A stretch of DNA of 64,000 nucleotides from contig NC_135195.1 in the NCBI RefSeq assembly GCF_050948175.1, positions 4,678,001 through 4,742,000 on the forward strand, written 5' to 3'. Both the position numbers and the translations under genes were made by a program. The notes under the pieces are model-generated. The model saw only the letters and a list, made by a program, of their open reading frames with translations. It was not told where the DNA came from and made no database searches. Below, piece after piece: positions 48,437 to 59,682 of this stretch. How positions within the stretch are numbered: position 1 is the first letter of the stretch; each line of letters begins with the position of its first letter. Source of the stretch: Xylocopa sonorina. Its lineage: Eukaryota; Arthropoda; Insecta; Hymenoptera; Apidae.

Positions 48437-50044
48437 AGAATATCGAATTGAGTTTGAAATAAGATTGCAAAAGTTAAAACGTGCCTCCAAGGACTATCCA
48501 CTCTGTAATATCTAAACTATTCACTGCACACGCCTCGCATTTTAAATGATTAAATATTAAATTTTATATTATTAAATATTCTACAATGCAATTACCAACT
48601 TGTCATAAAACAGCTCTTGACCAAAAAAAAAAAAAATATTCGATTCGTACACACCTTAAAAAAAACATCCGAATTCCTCTCGATCTCGACACGAACCGAA
48701 GCGGTCGAAATAAATAGAATTGGAACGGCAAAGGGTTAAAGCCTCGTGAGAAACGAACGAACCTCCCATCGAGATTCGAGGGGCCAAGCCAAGGGGTAGC
48801 TTCGAAACCGCGCGCTACTTCAATTAACGCGAGATGCCAGCGTCCCGAATAACAAGGGGGCGGCTCAAGAAATACCCGCAGAAAGGATTAAAGGCTTCCT
48901 GGTAACCGGTGGTCCCTCTGGAGAGGATCTCGGGGAATTCACTAACGCCTTCGACCGAATACTTCGTGAAAGCGATCCTGGGTAATATCGAAGCTGCAAG
49001 AAATGGCTGAGATCGGGGTAAAAACAAAATACCAGTCAGACGCGACCATTTCTTCCACGTCTCCCAAGACGAGAGCCCAGGGTGACCCGTTACGTCGACT
49101 GGGTTCACTGGATTTCGCGTAGACGAATCCAGCAGCTGATTTGCGCGATGAACATGGCGGTGCGGAACGTGTTACGCGTGTTCCTCGTGGCAGCTGCACC
49201 GGAAGAGAGAGAGAGAAAGACGCGTGCTCTGATCCCGTTGTGGGTGGCCTGCGTGGGCTACGGTTTACACGTGGACTCGCGTTTATTACGCCATGTTTGT
49301 TAGCCCATCGACGCGGTATTTTCCAGAGGTTCGCAGATATTCGATGGGACGCCACTGCTTTGGATGGTAATACCCATCGTGAGGGTAGTTACGGTTGAAA
49401 TGTGGAGGATCAGATATGGGTACAAGTTTAACTCTGCTTGAGTAATGAGTGAAGTTACTTTAACTTCGTGGGTCGCAGGGTTCTTCCGCGTGAGTAATCT
49501 CTATTAATTTTATCAGATGGTAAGATTAACGACGATTGTTGGATAACTTTGTTCATTTAGATTACCAGTTGTCACTCATCGCGCTCTTCGTTCTACGCTT
49601 CCCGATTGATAGACAGTTTCAGTTACTTTGTACGTTACATCGACAAAAATCGTACTGAGAAAAGCTGTGGACAAAAGCCAGAATAATTTTGCAAACACGA
49701 GCTCAAACTTCCATCCAGGGTACCGCGTCGAGGCAAGTAAAATACGAGGGTAGCGTTTCGAGATTAAATCTCCAGTCTCCCCGATAATAAATACAATCCA
49801 GTCCTTCCACGCATGGTCCACGGTTGATCCGTAACCCAAAAGGCAGTCGCACTGTGCACGTGTGAAATTTTCCATATACCATAGTCGATGCGAGTGTGTA
49901 TGCGAGCACTTATGCGCGTGGCGTAATCGTGGACCCGTAAAAGTGTGTGTAATCGGCGTGTAAAACGAATGACGAAGTGACCAGGGTGAGAGTGCAGTTT
50001 CAGTTCAGAGGTTACCGTCCATATCGAGCAATGACGGGAGGTAC

Positions 50045-50278
50045 CTCTTGATCTTGCGTAGAGAGGAATATAGCGCCATGACGGCGCGTACGTTACTCCA
50101 TTTTTGCGAGCCCCTCGTACTACGGGGTCTCCTGGCCGCAGCTGGTATCTCAGTATCGAGGCCATTGCTCTCCAAGGACTCCGAGGTGGTCGAGGTCGCG
50201 CTCAGTCCCAGGGCATCCTTCTCCAAGGACCCACCACCGTGGCTGGTGGATCTGCCACGCCGGTACAGCTCCGACAAC
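50045..50278 (-). CDS. Cngl: Probable Cngl cassette exon, 78 codons, with basic amphipathic helix
   Basis: This is a minus-strand stretch of GC-rich, codon-like sequence inside the long first intron. It has a strong acceptor (CTGTCTTCTTCGCAG, then GTTGTCGG) and a donor after ATCAAGAG (GTACCT, weak). It is 234 nt, enters in phase 2 and leaves in phase 2, so it can be included or skipped between 63647 and 38453 without breaking the frame. The peptide opens LSELYRRGRS, continues Ser/Thr-rich, and ends with a basic amphipathic segment QKWSNVRAVM followed by LYSSLRKIKR. That segment resembles the start of the next exon (QRWMKLRTTV). The fit of both phases and the strand support a real exon; the weak donor suggests optional use. 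The same stretch is also open on the plus strand as part of a longer frame, which I take as a shadow. Confidence 0.62.
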
Positions 50279-50310
50279 CTGCGAAGAAGACAGAACCCCG
50301 ACGGGTTGCC

Positions 50311-50665
50311 TCTCTCACTCTCTTTCTCTCCCACTCGTTTATCCCATCCGCTCGAAACCTTCGAGAATTCGCCTCTATCTCTCCTGCTTTTTCATCCCTT
50401 TCTCAACTCATTCTCTCTCTTTCTCTCCCACTCGTTTAGCCCATTCGCTCGAAACCTTCGAGAATTCGCCTCTATCTCCCTTGCTTTTTCATTCGTTTCT
50501 CAACTCATTCTCTCACTTTATCTCGCTCTACATCTCTCCACCTTTTTCTCTTTTTCATCCCTTTCTCAACTCATTCTCTCTCCTTATCTCGCTCCTATAT
50601 CTCTCCGCTTTTTTCCCCTTTTTCATCCCTTTCTCAACTCATTCTCTCTCTTTATCTCGCTCTAT
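50311..50665 (+). repeat. Pyrimidine-rich tandem repeat, 65-97 bp units
   Basis: TTTTTCATCCCTTTCTCAAC (or close variants) recurs near 50389, 50485, 50549 and 50619. CCCACTCGTTTA and CGAAACCTTCGAGAATTCGC occur twice, 97 bp apart. It directly abuts the cassette exon's acceptor side. The plus-strand 293-codon frame spanning it is an artefact of missing stops in C/T sequence. Confidence 0.88.
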
Positions 50666-51753
50666 AATTTTCTTTATCCCGTTCAACGACGACTCTGTTT
50701 CCTCTGCGCGCTCGCGTCTCTGTCTCTCGCCAGCTCGTTCAACGATCTCTTTCAACAGCCGCGCGTCAGCTTTCGATCTAGTTACCCGACCCACTGCGAC
50801 GCCCTGCAAACGCATACATACGCGCACACACATACATACAAGCGATCTCTCGTTCTATGGTTCTCCACGATTTTTACGGCCACCGATAGGATCAATCAGT
50901 TTGAATTTTCGCAGCTGGTTCTTCTTTGACGCCTCGACTCATGCCGTTATCCTAGTTCTCGCGCGCAGAATGTTTCGCACCATTTTTCGTCGAAACGTTT
51001 GTTTAGTATGCCCCATGAATATAAATAAGAAATTATTGTTACGGTAGTTTGCATAATTTGGTAAAACAGCTTTCATTCTACTTTTATTGCAGCTTTACAT
51101 TCTTATTTATATATCTATGAAACATGCTAACGCAGTTTAAACAAAAAATGGGACATTCTGTATGTAGGATCGACTTTTTTCTCGATTTGATCATTTTTAA
51201 TGGAATATTTATCGATCCCTCGTCTGTATATACTGGGTATAAGAAAAGAATCTAACGGTTTAAAGGAAGGAGTCAGTCTAGAAACTCATTAGTTACAGTA
51301 ATTGGAGGAAAATGATTGATAAAAATCACTTGAATGCGAGATGAAAACCGATGATCGATACATAGTAATTTCAGTAATCTTCCTTTCGATTAGTGTAAAG
51401 AGTTATGTACGTTAATTGTGCCGTGACTGGGAGTTTGTGCTCTGTCATGCCTAATCGTGACTTACATTAAATATATAAATATTCAATTACATCAATTCTA
51501 AATTCATTTAGTCTATTATTATTTCTACATCATGAATATGTTTCGACAATTGGATATCTACTATAAACAGTGCGATAAAAGATTCTACTTGTATGTAACA
51601 TCATATATAAATACAGAATTCACTGTGTGATTATTTATTACCCAATCGCTATAGTTTCACATATTAGATGAATAAATACTGAACTCGAGAACAGAGGAAT
51701 TTCTTATTTACAAATTTACTTGGTAAATTGAAATCATGCAGTGCAAGGGATAA

Positions 51754-51956
51754 TAAATATCTCCAAATTTCTAAGCAAAACTAAGAATTGCTTCGAGGAC
51801 CACATTACTATAAAAATCCAAATTGTACGTGAATGTACATATACATTAATATCAAAATATAGAGCTCAGAAATATTCAACACACCTATTCCTCGATCATC
51901 AAGAATCTACTGATCTTAATCGACTACCCAGATCGACGTTCCTCAAATTATCAACA
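51754..51956. repeat. Dispersed repeat A, copy 1
   Basis: This is similar to 57648-57833 in the same orientation. Shared blocks include CAAATTTCTAAGCAA, ATTGCTTCGAGGACCA, AATCCAAATTGTA and CCTCAAATTATCAACA. It may be an unknown interspersed element; no terminal inverted repeats were seen. Confidence 0.85.
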
Positions 51957-52245
51957 TCAACCCACGCCATCACCCAAGAAGAGAAACAAGACTAAATTAC
52001 TACTCCCCCTTCGTACAAATTCCATTTCTTTATCCATTAAAAAATCCAGCGGGTTATTTTCTACCTCCATCTCGCTTCAAGTATCCGTGGAGCACGAGAC
52101 TGTTCTCTATTCAACGTTTCCACGCAGAAGAGATCGTTCTAACCCATGGCCCTTCAATGGAGATCGTTAACAGGGCGGATAATAAAAACCAGCCATCCAT
52201 TCTCTCCCTCGCACTCCTCTTTCCTTTCGTTCCTCCACGGTTATT

Positions 52246-52282
52246 TGCTCGTCTCTCTCTCTCTCTCTTTCTCTCTCTCGAT
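52246..52282 (+). repeat. CT-rich microsatellite
   Basis: A (CT)n run with two small interruptions, inside a longer C/T-rich stretch. Confidence 0.75.
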
Positions 52283-53363
52283 CACCCTCTCACGCTCGTC
52301 CGATTCCCATCGCACTCCCGTCTCTATCGTAATTTCACACGCACGCGATCACGCTCGTCCACCCACACTCTGTGTCCGTCTGTCCATCTCTATCGCATCG
52401 AACAATATCGAGTTTTTCATCTCCACGGGAATCTCATCATCCGGTTCAACGGAACACCGGCTCGATTACATTTCTCGTGACCCGGAACCAATGTTTGTAT
52501 CGCGTCCCGCGGAGGAAGCTCGTTTCCGGATATCCCGGGACGGCGTCGATGATCGCCATCGTTCGATTTCTCGAAAATCGTTCGCCAATTCGTTGGCTAG
52601 GCACGCAACGGTCACCGATCGGGTCGTTAATTCTCTAATTGCGAGTTTTTCACGAGAATTCTTCGCCAATTTTCGAGTGAAATTAAATGTCAAGACCACT
52701 GACGAAGCTGTAAACGTGTTGCAACAACAGTCTGTGGACAATGCACGACAAGGTTTTTTTGGGAAATGAGACTGTCGATAATTCGAGGTGGTCGCTGATG
52801 ATACGAAAATCGTTCGACTTGTCGATCGTTGCTCGTTTATCTGAAAAGTTTTTCAGATAATTCAATCTATGAACAATGTATTGCGATCGCTCGTCTGAGT
52901 TGTGGATGGAATGATTCGCTGATAAGAATGTTTCTCGAATTTTTTCAGTAATTTTTGGATAGATCGTGATGGTTACTAATGATGTTATGAAAAGTTGTCG
53001 ATAATATGAGATGCATATTGAAAATAATAGAAATTGTGAAGATAATGTTTGTTGAGAGCGTAAAATATTCCTTTTAATCGTAGAAAATGTACATAGATTA
53101 TACTTTTCATTTTTATAAAGATATAGATAGGTTAATATACATTTATTATATCCTCTAACCTTTTCTTTTCTCTTAACAACATACTCCATAAAGAATAATC
53201 AAATCGATTGTAAATTACCTTTCATAAAAAAAAACCAGCTTCTCTAAGTAGATACAATGAAAATAAATTTATCATAAAAGGAATATTTTATCGACGATTG
53301 CTCAATTTGAAGCCTTTCAAGTCGCTTTCCTTCTTCTTGTCTTCGCCACCTTTCCACCCCCTC

Positions 53364-53744
53364 CTAACCGTTCTCCAATTTCCGTCGCGTTCTTAACCAC
53401 CCTTCGATTCGATTCGCAATTTCACGGCAACTGGTAAAAATACCCGCGATGCTTCTCGAGGCATCGCGATCGTAAAACGGAAATGACCCTCGGCCATGGT
53501 CATTGCGACGCTCGCGGTTTCTCGCAGGCTTATCGGCCAATAAATTCCAGCTGCATTTAAATGTATCGAGAAATTCAGCAGAAAGACGATGCATCTCGCG
53601 GTGAGTCACGTAGATCGAACGCTGCTGGGCACTAAATTCGAATCGCTTTTGGCTAACAGTAACTTTTATCTCCTCCCAGATTCGTAGCCTCGAGCTTTTT
53701 ACGATAACCCCGCTGGACGGCGAGGAATCGAGCTTCTGGGACAT
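53364..53744 (-). CDS. Hypothetical 126-codon open frame in Cngl intron (doubtful)
   Basis: An ATG-to-TAG frame in the Cngl orientation starts MSQKLDSSPSSGVIV and ends WLRTRRKLENG. Composition is mixed and hydrophilic, without membrane segments or known motifs. It has no splice-site arrangement that fits the phase-2 intron it lies in. It could be a small intronic gene or chance. The 54-kb array begins right beside its start. Confidence 0.12.
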   Translation of the reverse strand: MSQKLDSSPSSGVIVKSSRLRIWEEIKVTVSQKRFEFSAQQRSIYVTHREMHRLSAEFLDTFKCSWNLLADKPARNRERRNDHGRGSFPFYDRDASRSIAGIFTSCREIANRIEGWLRTRRKLENG

Positions 53745-53773
53745 AAGGCGATCGATTTTTCGTCGAGGCTGTC

Positions 53774-54878
53774 GGCAGCTCGTTTCTCACCCCTTCCTTT
53801 CTACAATTTTTTGTCGCCTCGGCTGCTGACAATGAGTCATTAATTCTATCGAGATTAATTTCGTCTTGGCTGTAAACAGAATTTTTTTTTATTTCTTATA
53901 CGCGATGGAAGCTTAAAAAATACCGTGATCAGTTAAAATAGTTAAACATAGTAATCTATATTTCATTTTATAACATATCTATAACATATCTGTTGGCAGC
54001 TCGTTTCTCACACCGTCTTCCTTTCTACAATTTTTTGTCGCCTCGGCTGCTGACAATGAGTCATTAATTCCATCGAGATTAATTTCGTCTTGGCTGTAAA
54101 CAGAATTTTTTTTTATTTCTTATACGCGATGGAAGCTTAAAAAATACCGTGATCAGTTAAAATAGTTAAACATAGTAATCTATATTTCATTTTATAACAT
54201 ATCTGTTGGCAGCTCGTTTCTCATCCCCTCTTCCTTTCTACAATTTTTTGTCGCCTCGGCTGCTGACAATGAGTCATTAATTCTATCGAGATTAATTTCG
54301 TCTTGGCTGTAAACAGAATTTTTCTTTTATTTCTTATACGCGATGGAAGCTTAAAAAATACCGTGATCAGTTAAAATAGTTAAACATAGTAACTTATATT
54401 TTATTTTATTTTTTAAAGACAAATCTATAAAGCAACCCTTAGCGACCCTTAAAGCAATTGTCTTGAAAATGTTTTTATGATTAGCTTTCTTTATTGGAAT
54501 TATGCTTGAGGTATGAAGTTACACGACTGTTGGCAGCTCGTTTCTCACCCCGTCTTCCTTTCTACAATTTTTTATCGCCTCAATGCTGACAATGAGTCAT
54601 TAATTCTATTGAGATTAATTTCGTCTTGGCTGTGTAAACAGAATTTTTTTTTTTATTTCTTATATGCGAAGAAAACTTAAACAATATCGTGATCAGTTAA
54701 AGTCGTCAAACATAGTAATTTATATTTCATTTTATGTTTTAAAGATTAATCTACAAAGTTATGCTTAACGTAGTAGAGTTAGTTACCCTTAGCAACCCTT
54801 TAAAGCAAATCTTTTCAAAATGCTTTTACGATTAGCTTTCTTTTTTGGAATAATGCTTGAGGTATGAAGTTACACGAA
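53774..54878. repeat. Tandem array, 213-350 bp unit, four copies
   Basis: GGCAGCTCGTTTCTCA recurs at 53774, 53995, 54208 and 54532. The first three copies are almost identical over TCGCCTCGGCTGCTGACAAT, ATTAATTTCGTCTTGGCTGT and AAAATACCGTGATCAGTTAA. The later units carry an extra segment, with GCTTGAGGTATGAAGTTACA repeated at 54504 and 54855 (351 bp apart). This points to two rounds of expansion, one recent. Confidence 0.93.
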
Positions 54879-56099
54879 ACAAATTCCAGGATTCTATTGT
54901 GAATAAATGTATATCCTGTGACGTATTACTTTATACTACGGTGTTTTTTTATAAATGGCGGTACTGTCAGAGCAATGGCTCGTTAGACTAATGCGAACAT
55001 TATCAGCTAGGTCCAGCGCTAATATCGCGACTGGATATCGATTTTGCAAATTGCATAGCTAGTGATGCACGCGCGGTAATTCGTATTGATCCGAATGTGT
55101 GTAATGTTGCAGCCGAATATTCTCTGTCCATTATGCAGTCATTAGATGATGGACACCTGTGCGCGTGAACTTCGATAAATGAATCTGCGAAGTTGTATAA
55201 TCTTTTATTGTTCATTCGCGTTGTACACTTGTTTAGCAATGTTTCGTAAGTTGTTATTAACACGTTGATGCAAATGACGTCTATAGCCGTCTGATCCTTG
55301 GCGATATGTAGACAAATGACGGCTATACACATACACTTGTTAATTATTGAGTAACACATTCAGAAAAATAGTGATAGCACGCCAAACAGCATATTAGTTG
55401 ATTTTTTGAGTAAATAACTGAAAGACTGTGGCCAAATGTGATAATTTTCACTTCCAAACATACAACTTACACCCGATTTCATCTGGTAGTCATAAACAAT
55501 CGAAACAAAAGAGTGTTTCTGAGTTAAGTAGCAATGATTTCTACGAACTCTTCGTTTTTAAGGTTTATAATTCCTTTGCAAAATTCATTATGAACGATAG
55601 AACGAGTGATCGACTAAAACCAAGAAATAATTCGGATAATGTTGGATTATTTCTACAAGTCAACAGAGAAACAAAAATGAATCTTTTCTTTAGGATGGAG
55701 AGCCCCAAATTTCCTATGCGGAGTCCTCACAATTAGTAGAGCTTTCAAAGCATGCGGACCTTAAAAAACGTTCAAACCTTAAAAGAAAAGTTAGACTAGA
55801 AGGAACTCTGGACAGTTTTTCATTTATTATTACCCATAATTCAAAAGATAAGAATATAGAAAATTAAAAAAAAAGGGCATAGAGATGTTCCATAATGTTT
55901 CAAAAGTATATTGAATGCCTATGTTATTAACTTTTGATTTCATTAAATATAATAAGCCTTATATAACGAAATATCGAGTTTTAGAGACATGACATATTAT
56001 GCGAAAGAATATTGCGAATTTTTAGGAAAATAACTTCACGAATTTAATACTATAATATAATACAGAAAAACGCGTTTTTCGATTTGTCACAATATGCGA

Positions 56100-56205
56100 A
56101 TGTTGCTTTCAAAGAATTTCTCAATATCCATTTCGAATTTAAGAAAAACCTGTTATTATTTGGGTGCTCAATGTCTTTATATTTGTGCGAGTTGGAGTAA
56201 AATTT
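56100..56205. repeat. Dispersed repeat B, copy 1
   Basis: This is similar to 62451-62555, same orientation. Shared blocks are GTTGCTTTC, AAGAATTTC, GAAAAACCTGT, GTGCT and CAATGTCTTTATATTTG followed by a GGAGTA block. Confidence 0.8.
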
Positions 56206-57647
56206 GATCTCCTTAAAAGCAGAAATTTTATATGTTGTAGTTCCTCGTAATTTCAGTTTAAATATTACGCAGTAGGAGTAATAATTTGACGTAATCTCTG
56301 TCCTCGTGTTTCCAGGATCTCATTTATTTGAAATCTACTGCACGTTCGTCAAACTCCAATCTCTCTGAATTGTATCTCATTTCGATTAACTCGCGACTAT
56401 TTCTCTTTAATCTTCAAAAGTTCTACCGCATTTTGATCTGCCCACTGATTCGTCGAACTTCTTAATCCATCCAACTGGTGTCCTTATTTTGATCCATGGG
56501 CCCACCTCGTCTATCAAACTTTTTAATCTTGGCAAATTACGTTTTGCCTCCGTCGCCATCGATACATCATAATCTTAATTACGTTTCGATTCAAATTATT
56601 GCGAGTATCTTGCAATGGATAAATCTCATTACTCTTTACACGATTAATTTTTGAACGCTGCCTCTGGTTCTCTTTGAAATAAATCGCTGAATAAAATATC
56701 AACGACAATATATTTGCTCGTCGTTACTCTATTTAAAGAACGGTTTCGAGCTCTGACTGATTCATTTGAATGTACACGTACATTTTCCCGCGTTAAATAT
56801 TTGCTGGAAAATATTGAAAATCGAAAGTATCACTCGACGAAATAACTCCTGTATTGACACGAATCTTTCTCCGTTGGCGATTAAAAAAAATCTATCCTTC
56901 TGCATCTCTGCGAAATTAAATAACGAACGGACTGAACCAAATGGTCGTGGATAAAAATCGAATGTTCGAAACGCGTCGAAAATTCGTTCAGAACTTCGTT
57001 AACAGCAAATAAGAACGCGTGGTTGCGTCTGTAAGTAGGTGTGTCGAAAAATAAAAGAGTAACTCGACGTCGAGCAAACGAGGGTGCTGCGCACCCTAAT
57101 TTCGAGCGAACGGAAGTCCTCGATACGCACAGGCTTCAGTCGACTTCCCACTCGAACCTCTCTGCAGCTTGTTAAATTGAACTTAGAGGAATCGTTGCAA
57201 AGTCTTTCAGCGTCTCGACTTTCGATTAAAGATCCCAGATGGCACGCTTTTATTGCGTCCTTAACACCCTGGCGAGGTAATTAAATACTTTGCCAGAAAG
57301 GCAAACCCACCCTCGCTTACGATTTTCGTCCTCGAAATTACTGTTATTCTTGCATAGCTGCTTTTTTTAATGAGAACATTAGCTCGTTCGCGTGATTAGT
57401 AGAGACTTCTGTAGGCAACACTTAAAAGTACACATTCGAACAAATTAAAGTCGATATTAAAGTTCATGTGATAATTATATGCTATGAAACTTGTGGGTTT
57501 GTTAGTACAAATTGTAGTATGTAGAGTTGTTACTATTTTTAATTAGTAAGTAGCTACGTATTGACTAAACAAGTACAAGTATAAGCAGTTAAATAAGTAG
57601 GTTTAACATCGTTGTACCTCTTTATTTTAGGGGAAGAGAAAAATGCA

Positions 57648-57833
57648 AATATCTTCAAATTTCTAAGCAATAATTGCTTCGAGGACCATATTACTATCGA
57701 AATCCAAATTGTATGTGAATTTACATATATCAGAATTTAATTAACAAACAGAATATTTTACATAGCTCAGAAATATTTGATCAAGAATCTACCTGTTCGA
57801 CTACGCAGATTCTCGTTCCTCAAATTATCAACA
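57648..57833. repeat. Dispersed repeat A, copy 2
   Basis: Partner of 51754-51956. It is slightly shorter, with several indels. Confidence 0.85.
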
Positions 57834-59447
57834 CTATAATATTTATTAATAATTAATTAATAGCAATAATTGCTTTATAAGAATCGTTGACTTAAATAGA
57901 GATAACTGGGTTTCTACGACCACTCATCTGTGTCTTTTGATTCTAATCCTTGCATTTCTCTGACGTTACGACGATGTGCACTGACTCTGACACCGTGTAA
58001 ATGGCTTTGAAGATTACAGGAGTGTAAAAAGCACGATTTTCATCTAGGGCAGGCCACGTATCTGGCCGCAATCGAATGTAAAATGTAATTTGTTCGAGTG
58101 TAATTAGTCTACTGTCCGCGACACTGTACAGGCGTTAATAGACCCTGTTAATGGCGTAAAAGGGCTCACCCGTCGCGTCCAATTCGATAATGCGGACACA
58201 CCATTCGGATAACGTTATAACGCGGTCTCGATTTTGATTTATTGCGTGTTTCGAATCGTGTAACTTCATATTTTGCCAGTTTTTTAAGTTCTACGAGAAA
58301 CTGAAAATGAAATTTATCGTGACATTTTAAAAATACATAATTAACAACTTTTGAAAATTAATTTTCATTAGAGAACAGCAAAGTTGATTTTCACGAAGTG
58401 ATTGCTTCTCGCAGGACTAAATATTCATTATCTATCTCCTAATTGCTATAGTTTCAGCTATTAATCAGTGTCCACATTTAGGTCAGCGTACGATAGTTGT
58501 TCGTTTTAATTAATTCGTACCTAAATTCGTAGCTCGATTCGAATGAAGCAAATTTAAAGCGATAAAAGATTAATTTGCAATCAAGTTTTCTGTATTCTAT
58601 CCGCAGAAGATGGACAGTTAATATATTAGGCTCTAATGGAAAAGTTATGGTCACGATTAATAATTAAGTTTCTTAAAATCATTAGCGTTGACTCGTATTC
58701 TTTTTACCATAACCTGGACATTATTATGTATCGAATATACGATCGTTCTTCGAAAAATATCGTTTTAAATCTAAGCCAATACAGAATTTAAGTTTACATA
58801 GATTCTGAAATTTCGTATTCGATTATTAAATTCGAGGCAACGTTATTTTACTTTTCTGTCGTTCGTGCACGGTCACATTGTTAACTAACGTTAATCCGTA
58901 ATTATAGCTACGGAAATCGACAGCGTTTGACTAAAAGGTACTGATTGACGGAAATTTGCAACTGATTCGAGCGAAACTGTTTTCACCCGGGATTCATTTT
59001 CATTTCTCACGCCGCGCTCGCACGGTGCCAACAAATTTCCGTTAATTTTCGCCAACGCGCGTCACAGAGGGCCATAAAAAATGGGACCCGTTCGCGGAAA
59101 ACGACTATTAAATTGAACGATCACGATTACCACGGTTTTTATCGCGTTTTACGCGTCTCGTACAGAAAATTTCCCTATCGAAAACGTTTTCGCGTAAAAT
59201 ATTTCTAACCGGCATTCGTCGACGATTAGGAGAAATGTGCGAAAAAGAGGATTAAATATTTCCAACGAAAAATATGTACTTCGAATGCGCGCGATGCCTT
59301 GTTTTTCTCATGCGCGTATAAAAACTGATTTTTTGAATAAAATTTCAGGTAGAAAATTTACTAAAATCCGTTGGTTTCTCTGCAATACTACATCTATTGT
59401 GCTGTGAATATCAAATTTTCAACGCTGCATTATATTATAGCTTATAT

Positions 59448-59682
59448 TAGGGGTTCTTAAGCTTATTGTAGTCCCAGAACTTCTTTTCACCGATTCAATC
59501 CCAACCCAAAATCCAACCACTAGTTAAGTAACAACAAATACAAAAAGTTTTCACTATGTAGAATTTCCATTAAACGCGTTATTTGAATAAATGCGAGAAG
59601 TTGGTTGGACGTGAAGTTAACTCCAAAATTGTTTCGTGGAGCCCTGGTAACGGCAACGTGGACCACAGTTTAAGAACCGCTG
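59448..59682. mobile_element. hAT-like MITE, 235 bp
   Basis: The left end TAGGGGTTCTTAAG and the inverted right end CAGCGGTTCTTAAA match at 11 of 14 positions. They resemble the CAGxGGTTCTxAA termini of many hAT elements. The 8-bp flanks GCTTATAT (59440-59447) and GCTTAAAG (59683-59690) agree at 6 of 8, as expected for an old hAT target duplication. The interior has no coding capacity. Confidence 0.65.

Noticed and set aside
48726..48740. AAAGGGTTAA, resembling a second piggyBac right end
   Set aside because: No matching inverted left end next to TTAA was found within several kilobases. Similar single TTAACCCTTT strings at 6420 and 11737 also lack partners.
50048..50929. Plus-strand 293-codon open frame
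   Set aside because: Its first part is the reverse of the cassette exon and the rest is C/T-rich tandem repeat coding Ser/Phe/Leu runs.
52146..52769. Plus-strand 207-codon open frame with an ATG
   Set aside because: The first third is a CT microsatellite. The remainder is CpG-rich with the opposite strand also open, and no domain or splice context is seen.
55257..55330. TTAACACGTTGA with nearby ATGACGTCTATAGCCGTCT, like the end of another TTAA-type MITE
   Set aside because: No opposite end could be found nearby, so no element boundary can be supported.
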